Assembly: GCA_032718475.1 (NCBI GenBank)
Contig: JAUCBJ010005632.1
Span: 1-26,899 of the forward strand
Reading direction: 5' to 3'
From: Nemertoderma westbladi
Taxonomy: Eukaryota > Xenacoelomorpha > Nemertodermatida > Nemertodermatidae
DNA length: 26,899 nucleotides
Part shown: piece by piece, positions 8,414-17,169 of the stretch
How the letters are laid out: each line of letters starts with the position of its first letter
Numbering within the stretch: the first letter of the stretch is position 1
Made by a program: the position numbers and the translations under genes
The notes under the pieces: generated by a model
Database searches by the model: none
What the model saw: only the letters and a program-made list of their open reading frames with translations
What the model was told of the DNA's origin: nothing

Positions 8414-10614
8414 GTGGCCAAGGTAAGACTTAGTCTGCGTGCTAGCAGAACAACGAGATCTGCCTTGCCGCGGCATGACTGGTCCTCTCTGTTGCAACAG
8501 CCAAGTGTGAGATCCAGCTTCACACTACAGCTGAGCAACAGGTATGATGTTCTTGCCTCTGAGGCGGCAGATCACTGTGAGGGCTATACTGCCTTCACAG
8601 AGGCAGTTAAGTTAGCAGCTGCAGAAACAGTTCCTGTATACCCTCGAAACAGGAAACGGGCCCCCTGGACTGACAACAAAATTCAGAAGTGCCGAAATGA
8701 CCTCTACAAGGCGCAGAAAGAGTCCCGACTCAAACAGACTACAGCGGCCAAGAATGCAGTTAAGGCTGCATCTAGGTCCCTGAACAGGCAGTACTCTGTT
8801 AATTTACAGGAGCTAATAAACCAACAGGTTGATGCCATCAATGATGCTGACGACAGCAGGCAATCATCCCAGGCATGGAGATCGATCAACTTGCTTACTG
8901 GTCGAACAAGCCAACCAACCACCAAGGTTAAGGCTGAATCACCAGCCGATCGCCTCAATGGTTGGAAGGCCCACTTTGAAAAGCTCCTCAATAATGACAG
9001 GGTATTGCCTGATAACTTTATAGAAGTAAAAGTGTCTGAGTCTGTACTCCCAGATATTCCCATTGGTGATATCTCCTTTGCAGAAGTGAAGGCTGCTGCA
9101 AAGAGCATTAAGACCAATCGCGCCATTGGAGTAGATGGTGTTCCCCCTGAGGTCTTTAAAATACCTGAGTGTTTAAAGCTCATCTATCCCATCATAGTAG
9201 ACATGTACCGAACAACAAGAGTCCCACAAGAAATGAAAACAAATAAGTTGGTGCCAGTTCCCAAGAAGGGCAACCTAACACTCTATGGTTATTTTCGGGG
9301 AATCTCATTGATCTCGATTGCTGCGAAGCTATACAATAGAATTCTATTAAATCGTATCAGGGATCCCATTGAGAGACTGCTCCGTGGAAATCAGAATGGG
9401 TTCCGTAAAGGTCGTGGGACCATGGAGCCCATTTTGGCACTTAGAAGGATAATTGAATAGTTATCAAAAAGAAAGACAGGCATCTGGCTGTTATCTTTGT
9501 TGACTTCTCCAAGGCCTTTGATTCAGTCTCTCGCTCACGTATGTTCAGCATACTTTCATTATCTGGGATTCCTGATGAAATTATTGCAGCAATCAGATCA
9601 GTATACGATGGTTCGACAACATTTGTGTCTACTGTTGACGGTGACACAGAACCATTTGAAGTGTTATGGGGCGTCCTCCAGGGAGACACACTTGCACCAT
9701 TCTTGTTCATAATTGTTGTTGACTATGTTCTACGCATGTCCTTAGATCATCATAATGATGATGGGGTGATGATAACTCCACCTACTGGCTCAAGAAGTCG
9801 AGGAAATCCTGCCAAGTACCTAACTGATCCCTAACTTTGCTGATGACTTAGGAGTACTCTCAGAATCACTAGAGGGAGCCCAACGGCTCATCAGCTCATT
9901 AGAACATGCTGCTTCTAGTGTTGGTCTTTTTATTAACTCCAGAAAGACCAAAATTTTGACAGTTAACTTTGAAAGTCCTCAGCAAGTCTCTGATCGGATG
10001 AGCATAAGCTCAAAAGATGGTATGCTTGAGCATGTGGATGACTTCTGTTACCTGGGATCATGGATCCGGAAGTCAGGTGAGGAGGACCTTTGAATACGTA
10101 AGGGAAAGGCATGGGCAGCCTTGAATAGGCTTTCCAGGATTTGGAAGTCACCGAGAATTAATCGGAAACTTAAGGTCCGATTATTTAGAGCAGCAGTAGT
10201 TCCAGTACTCCTCTATGGGAGTCCATGCTGGGCTCTAACTGCTGAGGACACCAAATCTCTGGATGGCACATTCACAAGAATGCTACGCCGGGTTCATTGT
10301 GTCAAGTACAATGCACACATCTCCAACCAGACACTATATAACATTGGAGGTGTCTCATTGGTTCCCCCAAGCTTGACACTAGAACAAAATCGCCTCCGCT
10401 TTGCAGGACATTGCTTTCGCCGTGAGGACCAGCCAGTGCATAACCTTGTACTTTGGCAGCCTCATGGAGTGAATAAGCATGGTGGACAGCCCCTTGAGAC
10501 GCATCTTAAAGGACACTGGCCTTGAAGATGCGGATGATCTAGCAAATGTCATGGGTGATAGGGATTTGTGGCGGTGCAATTTTGTCGATAAGCCGGCACA
10601 GCATTCTTAAAAAT
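8414..10614 (+). pseudogene. Linker and reverse transcriptase of LINE copy C, multiply broken
   Basis: The frame 8414-9460 carries the endonuclease-to-RT linker (a Lys/Arg/Gln-rich, probably helical stretch) and the RT fingers: IKTNRAIGVDGVPPEVFK, LVPVPKKGNLTLYGYFRGIS and NQNGFRKGRGT. It stops at a TAG where copy B has GAG. RT then continues in a shifted frame with VDFSKAFDSV, resumes at 9541-9834 (GVLQGDTLAPFLF), shifts again near 9829 just before the FADD motif, and ends in 10121-10525 with LLYGSPCWAL and RLRFAGHCFRREDQP before an 8-base deletion destroys the C-terminus. No product is expected. Confidence 0.85.
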
Positions 10615-10644
10615 GCAGCTGCAATGCAGCATGCCGATCCTAGT

Positions 10645-10950
10645 AGTACGTTTATGAGGGATTTCGAACTGGCACTTAGAAATGCCGCTATTCTTGTAAT
10701 CAGATGGCAGTACTTTCACTGCCATTTCCACCAGGGGCAATAGATTTTTCGACAAAGTACATAAAAATGGATTGCTACAAATTATTAAGATAATCAGAGG
10801 TTTCGCATTTGGGTCAACAAGTCCTTGATATTCCAATTCCATTCCCTCCATGACATAAATTATGGATTCGATGAGCTAATGTAGGAAACTCCACTGTCGT
10901 TGTGAAACCCATCGAATTATATTTAGAGAAGAAACTACATTGGGCAACAA
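10645..10950 (+). pseudogene. Decayed MULE-type transposase fragment
   Basis: Reading across frames gives FMRDFELALRNAA (10651 onward; the Asp before FE at 10660-10662), a CHFH cluster at about 10712-10725, then after a one-base shift RFFDKVHKNGLLQIIKIIRG and FAFGST, then YGFDELM at about 10861 and NYIG at about 10932. In Mutator-like transposases a conserved DFE block is followed by a G-C-x-F-H block, a K-x-G-L helix, an x-IR-x-(F/L)AF segment and a Y-x-x-(N/T)YIG end, in this order. At least two stops and two frame changes are present. It begins immediately at the LINE C 3' end, so the LINE probably inserted into or beside it. I am moderately sure of the family. Confidence 0.5.
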
Positions 10951-13195
10951 CTTAGTAATTAATGACTAACTTAGGTTAACTTAATGAATAACTGTGGTGT
11001 AGTTTTAGATGGGTTTAATTAGGTACAGATTCTTAAGCTATTATACCAAACTACAGATTATTTAGAATCTAATTACTAATTTAGAATCATCCTAATATAA
11101 ACACAAACGGACCCAAAGCACAGCTGGCTGTCAAAAGGTCAAAAAGTGGAGGAACAGCATGATTAACTGAGGCATACAATACAGGATCAACCCCAATACT
11201 GTAAACAATTGAGGTATGATGTCTAAAAATACTTCAAGTTAGATTAGATGCGCATATGGTCCTCCTACCCCCACATTGTAAAACACTTTGAGGTTTGAGT
11301 ATCAAAGCTATTTAATCGTTTACTAAAAAAATACAAAAACATTAAAACTTGATTCCAATAATATGGCAATAGAAATGAAACACTAAAACATCCGAATAAT
11401 AAAATTAATTGCAGCTTCTAAATTGCAACTCTTTGATTGAATATACGAAATCTGCCTGAGAATTACAGATTTTATTGCTACAGAGCAAATTATATCGCCT
11501 TTTGAATAACGCAATTAGCTATAACTGCCATGAACTGCCATTTAAATAAAAAATCGAGCAAAATATATTTAACCAAATTTAAGCATAATATAAATATATT
11601 TAAAATAAATAAATAGTTGATTTATTCCTGGGATTCATTTTGAGAAAATCAATGATCATGCATGGCTAAACCTAACCAAACTAAAGAAACACTAAACCAT
11701 GATAACAATCTAAATACAATTAAATAAAATTATATTTCGCATTAAAATTGAATTTGTAAAAAATTGCATCATCTTTTGAGGGAAATAAATAGTAGTCGCG
11801 GATATTTAATTGGAAGAAAGATAAGGTGAGGCGTTACTATTAATTTACATCTGATAATAGTTTATGGTCGAGTCAAGTTAGGCCGTGAAAGGGTGTACCC
11901 ACAACAAAACTGAAAGAATATTTTGTTTTACACACATACATGTATGTTACCACACAAAATCTGGAAAACAAGCAGCAGGGGAAACCTGTCCAATTAACCA
12001 AAAATATTTTCCTTTTAAACGAATGTAAATTCTTATATTTGGCGTTTACAAAAAACCTCGGCGGAATAACGTCCGTATGTCCGCAAACATCAACAGCCAT
12101 TGTGATCTTTTTTATAAATCAGAAGAAGTGACGTGATGAGGCCAATTCAGTTTACATTTTTATTAGTGTCATCATGAAAAAAACTGTTTTAAAGTATAGT
12201 AAACCGAAAAAAACTCAAACTAAAATATAAAACAATACCGGTCAATAAATGCTGTGACGTATCTATGTCAATAAAATTGGTAATAATGTGTATCAGTATT
12301 ATTGTTGCTGATCTTCGCTTTTCGGATAGGGAATTTACAAGCAATAATTATATTTATTATATTAGTAAATAAAAATTAAACTTTGAGTAATATCTCGTGG
12401 AAGTGTTTATATTTACATTAGCTCTTGGTTAACGAGATGTAGCAATTAATGCGCGCCAGATCAGTACAAATTTGATTAAATTAAATTATTATAGAACATC
12501 ACTAAATTCGATACTTATATTTCCTACAATACCTTTGGCCTCGTGATGACACATTCACAATAATCGCAATGTGTGAAGAACAACTCATAAATAAAACAAA
12601 AACTATTGCCAATTGTTAGGTAACAACATTCAGTCTATCTTACTTTATATTTTAGTTATCGAATGAATATCATACCATAGTTAATTTGGTACTAAAATGG
12701 TTATAACGTGACGTGCAACATATTAATATTATAAATATACTAATAATACATTGACAAACAATAGCAGCAATTCTTGCACATTCTTGTAAGTGAAAAGCAT
12801 GATTGAAAAAATAAATATCATAACTATAAAAAAATAACAACAAGTCTGTTTGGCAGTGAAAATATTCCCTGATTATAGACAAAAGTAATCATATACGTAG
12901 AGCTCTTTTAAGATCTCAATTCCTGAATATCATATGAAAACTACGATATAAAAGGGAGAATGATGATTAAAAAATAATAATGGGTTATTTCGGTTTTCCA
13001 ACAGTTTCTATGAAATTTCCGTCTCCCATTGAATTAAATTAAGTTTAATTAAAATTATCACAACAATTTCTAAAATTTATTTTCCGTAGCAAGATAATAA
13101 TATAATTTAATTGAAATCCATAAACAATTATTGGTGCAAATTGACTGCAGGTGTAATAATGATTCGTTTATTGTTTTGATATGGTTTGCCTCGTC
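10951..13195. other. AT-rich intergenic DNA, no gene recognised
   Basis: Frames here are all short (up to 75 codons) with no motifs. AT content is high, and I saw no tandem arrays, tRNA boxes or coding-like runs on either strand. Confidence 0.6.
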
Positions 13196-13198
13196 ACT

Positions 13199-13219
13199 AT
13201 AACCTGCTCCTTTCCCTTA
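13199..13219 (-). repeat. Isolated copy of the GGGAAAGGAGCAGGTTA motif
   Basis: The reverse complement reads GGGAAAGGAGCAGGTTATAG, the conserved start of the 68-bp unit found at 3551 and 6360-6697. Only this block is conserved, so it is probably a relic of a MITE of that family. Confidence 0.5.
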
Positions 13220-13304
13220 ATGTTTAATCTCACTAAACACTACGAGTTTACGGTCATTTTGCGCAATTAACTCCATAGTTAATTAGGAAACAATAATTAA
13301 AGCA

Positions 13305-13990
13305 AAGCAAACAAAGCCGGAGGCGACCCGAAGGCTCCTCTTTGGATAGCTGCTACCCGAGGGTAGGGGTGGGCGCTACTCCTATCTGCTACCCGAGGGT
13401 AGGGGTGGGCGCTACTCCTATCTGCTACCCCAAGGTAGGGGTGGGCGCTACTCCTATCTGCTACCCCAAGGTAGGGGTGGGCGCTACTCCTATCTGCTAC
13501 CCAAAGGTAGGGGTGGGCGCTACTCCTATCTGCAACCCGAGGGTAGGGGTGGGCGCTACTCCTATCTGCTACCCGAGGGTAGGGGTGGGCGCTACTCCTA
13601 TCTGCTACCCCAAGGTAGGGGTGGGCGCTACTCCTATCTGCTACCCCAAGGTAGGGGTGGGCGCTACTCCTATCTGCTACCCAAAGGTAGGGGTGGGCGC
13701 TACTCCTATCTGCAACCCGAGGGTAGGGGTGGGCGCTACTCCTATCTTCTACCCGAAGGTAGGGGTGGGCGCTACTCCTATCTGCAACCCGAGGGTAGGG
13801 GTGGGCGCTACTCCTATCTGCTACCCGAGGGTAGGGGTGGGCGCTACTCCTATCCCAAGATTTACTTTCGGTAATTTAACCTCCCATTTTATAGACCCCA
13901 GAAAGGCTGAGTGGACCCTGGCGGGGCTCGAACCGGCAACCAATAGATTGTCAGCCCGTCGTTCAACAAACTGAGCCAGCCCCAGCCCGC
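13305..13990 (-). mobile_element. tRNA-derived SINE carrying an internal minisatellite
   Basis: On the minus strand the head (13985-13905) has an A-box-like TGGCTCAGTTTGTTGA at 13978-13963 and a perfect B box GGTTCGAGCCC at 13934-13924, 44 bases apart as in tRNA genes. The head leads into a non-tRNA body (to about 13855), a 36-bp minisatellite, and a tail near 13351-13305 ending in GTTTGCTTTGCTTT. The same head, body and tail segments flank the minisatellite at 17393-19139, which supports a repeated family rather than a single tRNA pseudogene. The cloverleaf is degraded, so no functional tRNA is expected. Confidence 0.75.
13352..13854. repeat. 36-bp minisatellite, 14 units, with a 5-unit higher-order duplication
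   Basis: Each unit runs GCTACCC(G/C/A)(A/)(A/)GGTAG, then GGGTGGGCGC, then TACTCCTATCT (36 bp). Units vary at the bases after GCTACCC and at T/A in GCTACC/GCAACC. By these variants units 2-6 and 7-11 are identical, so a 180-bp block was duplicated. Because 36 is divisible by three the plus strand shows a 12-residue peptide repeat, but this lies in a SINE and is not a gene. Confidence 0.95.
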
Positions 13991-14182
13991 CTTCGCTTCT
14001 GTTTCTCAATAAAGAAACATAAGTTATAATATAAATAGAATTAAGACACAAAGTTAATGAAATTAATTTAATACGAGAAAGACAAATGAAACATCAACTA
14101 CGAATACAATCCTCATACAATAATAGTACTTAGCAATACAATACAATATAAAAATTTTTATACAGTTCATCACGATTAAAAA

Positions 14183-14188
14183 TTTATT
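14183..14188 (-). promoter_or_regulatory. Candidate poly(A) signal of the TET gene
   Basis: AATAAA on the minus strand, about 220 bases after the TET stop codon, in AT-rich sequence. It is the nearest exact hexamer I see downstream of the stop. Confidence 0.4.
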
Positions 14189-14406
14189 CGTAGAAAAAAC
14201 TTCACGGTGTAAACATCCTTGCAATATTGATAGAAAATTAGAAAATAAACTAGGTTTCGACTATAAAAAGGCAAGTATGAAAAATACAACAGATTTAACA
14301 TAAAAATGTGTATGATTGGAATTGTTTAGGAATGAAACAAAACAGGATATTACTTTACAGAACCTATTTTAAGTCTCTCAATTAAAAACTCGAAAACGTC
14401 AGTGTC

Positions 14407-17169
14407 TTATCGGCTTTTTTTTTGTTCCGCTTTCATGCGGTAATTTTCTCGACCGTGACAAGAAGCATTTAAGTTCTTGTGCTGGTAAAACACCAAACTG
14501 ATACGTGTGGGTGACTTCCTGTTTGGGGAGCGGACTGCTGTTGTTGAATGGAGTTCACGCTTAGCGCACTCAATGAGTACCGAACCATGTGATAAAGCAA
14601 TCCCTACACCGCCAATTCGCTCATCTAGAAATGCCTCCGTGGACGTACTAAAGGTTTCTTGATAAGAGCCTACATTCCTGTTGCTGACTGGTAGAGAATC
14701 AAAAGGCGGTGTCTTTTGTATTTTATGATCCTTGTTAGAAGATGAAAGATTAGGTTCTCCTTCCGCTACTCCTGGCCCTGGTGGTAGAGGAGATTGTGGG
14801 CGTGGTATATATTGAGATAAAGGTGTAGATAGTGGAATGCCAATAGTGTTTCTGCATCTATCAGGTGATAATTTTTTGATATTTTCGGAGGATGTGGCAG
14901 TGTGTATTCTATGTGTTCCTAACAGCTCGGGATTCCCTGTATATGATGAATTTTTTGTCAGATCATTAATCTCCTTTCTGTAAATATTTGTTTCTAGAAT
15001 ATCATCGGAATCAGTATATTGATCTTCGGTAAACACAAGGTGATTATCTTGAGGACTATTCTCACAATCGCTAAAAGCAAATGAACAATAGGTACTGTGA
15101 TGCAGATCATAAGTGTTCACGTTTGTAGGTGTTTCATCATTTAGAGATTTATGATACGGTTCAGTTATGAGATTGGAGTCTGTTGTAGTGGGGACTAAGG
15201 TTGCTGGACAATGAACATTATTTGAAGCGAACGAAGACATGGAATATGTCGTTATGTTTGAAACAAAATTAGTAGAACTTACAACGGAATTGGATACATG
15301 TGGAATAGAATTTGTCATGTCCGCAATAGTTGTAATCTTATTCGGATCTCCAAAGTCGGAGAACAGAGACTTACATGGAGAATCACAAGCAGAATAAAAG
15401 TTTCCCGAATATGACGTTTTACTTGGCAGTTGTTGAAGAATGGTTGCTGTGGTTGGAGCTGTGTTTGGTGGAGAGGAAATTGTACCAGACATGAGCGATC
15501 TGTATAGAACATTAAATGGTAATGGTGTGTTTGAATTTGATCTACTTGAAGCAATCTGTGTTGAGAGTTGGGTATTTTTTGAATTGACAATGGTGGAATT
15601 ATCTGTGCATAGACAATTATTATAAACAGAGTTTGAAGAGCAATTGATTATACTACTGTCCGGTAATGTATTTACAGTGTTGTTGCGTGGGGAATGGTAT
15701 GAATGCGTTAGTGAACTTAAGTCATCGCGACAGTTACTAAAATTGTTAATATTAGTGGAAGAACAATTCATAATATAAGCACCATATGCGGCGCATGTTG
15801 GGGTGTTCTGAATTATTCCTGTCGGTTGATTGTGATCATACATGCTCTGGCTACATGTGATGTGACATGTTTCTGATTTTACTGGGGTACAAAATTGTGT
15901 GTTCTGACTTAATCCTAGTTCTGGGGTACAAGATCGTGTGTTCTGATCTACTTCCATTTCCGGGATAGCTGATTGGGGGTTACTACATATTCCAGGTTGC
16001 AGTGTACTATTATACGGCATATTCTGACATATTCTTGTGTGTAGTGGGGTAGGATACTGCGTGTCCAAATCAAATTCTGGCTGGGAAGACTGATATTGCG
16101 TTCTCTGACCTATTCCTGCTTGTGGGGTAGGAGATTGCTTGCTTTGACATATTTGTGATTGCAGGGTAGGAGATTGCGTGTTTTGCCCTATTCCCGACTG
16201 CGGTGAAGGATAACATTGAGTGTTATAACCTATACCTCTATATTGTGAAGGATATTGCATATTCCCAAGTATTTCTGGTTGAGGAGTATCATAATTAGAG
16301 TTTTGATAACTTCCTTGTTGCAGTGTACCATACTGTATGTTCTGGTATATCAGTGGTTGAGGGGTAGGATATTGATGTATTGCCGCTTGTTGTGTATGAC
16401 ATTGCATGCTGCGAGCAATTCGTGGCTGCGAAGGGGAATACTGTGAGTTCTGAACTATTCCTGTTTGTGATGTAGGATAATGCATGTTCATGTGGATTCC
16501 TGTTTGTGTCAAGGGATTTTGCATGTTCTTATTTATTGCAGTTTGCGGGATATGAAATTCAGTATTCCAACCAATTCCTGGTTGATGTATAGGATATTGA
16601 GTGTTCTGATATGAAACTGGGTGCAGTGTACTTTTACTATACTCTGTGTTCAGAACTCTTCCTTGTTGTGTTGGATACTGCATGTTCTGACTTATTTCTT
16701 GTTGTGGTGTGTAATAATAATATGTGCCCCAACCACTCCCTCGCTGTTGTGTGGGAGACAGTGCACCCCAATCTATTCCTGGCTGATCAGTGGTATACTG
16801 CATGTTCCGATACATACCTGGTTGAGATGCATTGTAGTTTGTGTACTGACCTATTCTAGGTTGGTTAGTAGGATATTGTCTTATAAAAGTAGCCCTATGA
16901 TCCAAATGATAAGACAGATGACGGGGAGCACAATATGATTGAGTTGTTTGTGTATTATTAGACAGCACCTTATTGCACAAATCAGATTTAGAAGAGTTAG
17001 AGCACTGGGATACCTGACATTCAACTTGTGAAGTTTCATTCGAAGACGACAACCGCTGTTGTTTTCCAATAATTAAGGCTCTACTTTTCTTCAGAGCCGC
17101 ACTTTTTTGTCTTTTCTTTCGAGCTGGTGATTGCAGGGGTTCGTTTAATCTTCTAAGGATAACTGGATA
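14407..17169 (-). CDS. TET: TET last exon: basic linker, long low-complexity insert, C-terminal DSBH strands
   Basis: It opens after a TTTCAG acceptor (to 17170) with [20 protein letters not shown], the basic stretch that follows the core in TET proteins, and ends at TAA 14407-14409 (920 codons). Residues about 98-438 of the exon are 13-residue repeats rich in Gln, Tyr, Pro and Asn, followed by a Ser/Thr/Asn-rich stretch. The end (about residue 845 on) is the conserved core: [22 protein letters not shown] (iron His at 14548-14550), TRIS (Arg at 14503-14505) and FYQHK. An insert is normal here in TETs but this one, near 800 residues, is long. There is no internal start at the TTG near 17052: the exon simply continues upstream. 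Confidence 0.95.
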   Translation of the reverse strand, partial: YPVILRRLNEPLQSPARKKRQKSAALKKSRALIIGKQQRLSSSNETSQVECQVSQCSNSSKSDLCNKVLSNNTQTTQSYCAPRHLSYHLDHRATFIRQYPTNQPRIGQYTNYNASQPGMYRNMQYTTDQPGIDWGALSPTQQRGSGWGTYYYYTPQQEISQNMQYPTQQGRVLNTEYSKSTLHPVSYQNTQYPIHQPGIGWNTEFHIPQTAINKNMQNPLTQTGIHMNMHYPTSQTGIVQNSQYSPSQPRIARSMQCHTQQAAIHQYPTPQPLIYQNIQYGTLQQGSYQNSNYDTPQPEILGNMQYPSQYRGIGYNTQCYPSPQSGIGQNTQSPTLQSQICQSKQSPTPQAGIGQRTQYQSSQPEFDLDTQYPTPLHTRICQNMPYNSTLQPGICSNPQSAIPEMEVDQNTRSCTPELGLSQNTQFCTPVKSETCHITCSQSMYDHNQPTGIIQNTPTCAAYGAYIMNCSSTNINNFSNCRDDLSSLTHSYHSPRNNTVNTLPDSSIINCSSNSVYNNCLCTDNSTIVNSKNTQLSTQIASSRSNSNTPLPFNVLYRSLMSGTISSPPNTAPTTATILQQLPSKTSYSGNFYSACDSPCKSLFSDFGDPNKITTIADMTNSIPHVSNSVVSSTNFVSNITTYSMSSFASNNVHCPATLVPTTTDSNLITEPYHKSLNDETPTNVNTYDLHHSTYCSFAFSDCENSPQDNHLVFTEDQYTDSDDILETNIYRKEINDLTKNSSYTGNPELLGTHRIHTATSSENIKKLSPDRCRNTIGIPLSTPLSQYIPRPQSPLPPGPGVAEGEPNLSSSNKDHKIQKTPPFDSLPVSNRNVGSYQETFSTSTEAFLDERIGGVGIALSHGSVLIECAKRELHSTTAVRSPNRKSPTRISLVFYQHKNLNASCHGRENYRMKAEQKKSR

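Larger units (their letters stand above)
7850..10648 (+). mobile_element. RTE-like LINE, copy C (longest copy, inactivated)
   Basis: It starts inside the endonuclease domain and runs to a ~40-base 3' UTR ending ATGCCGATCC then TAGTAGTA. It lacks the endonuclease N-terminus with its first catalytic residues. Lesions against copy B: a frameshift in the endonuclease at about 8315-8320, a nonsense TAG at 9457-9459 and a one-base loss in the following A-run, extra bases at about 9829, a TGA near 10092 and an 8-base deletion near 10492. The 3' end abuts a MULE-like remnant at 10649. Confidence 0.85.

Noticed and set aside
8704-9183. 159-codon minus frame and other minus frames over the LINE copies
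   Set aside because: They mirror the coding strand of the LINE ORF2 and recur in the same place in each copy.
10549-10851. 100-codon minus frame
   Set aside because: It overlaps the LINE 3' end and is the reverse shadow of the MULE-like remnant, which explains the coding look of the region.
13342-13974. 210-codon frame with a 12-residue repeat (CYPRVGVGATPI)
   Set aside because: Translation of the 36-bp minisatellite within a SINE; the unit length is divisible by three by chance and there is no start context or partner exon.
13912-13985. Functional tRNA gene on the minus strand
   Set aside because: A and B boxes are present, but the acceptor stem and anticodon arm do not pair well and the sequence continues into a SINE body also found at 17.3-19.2 kb.
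14407-17052. Stand-alone 881-residue protein starting at 17052
   Set aside because: The first codon is TTG, the frame continues upstream to a splice acceptor at 17170, and the C-terminus is clearly the end of TET.
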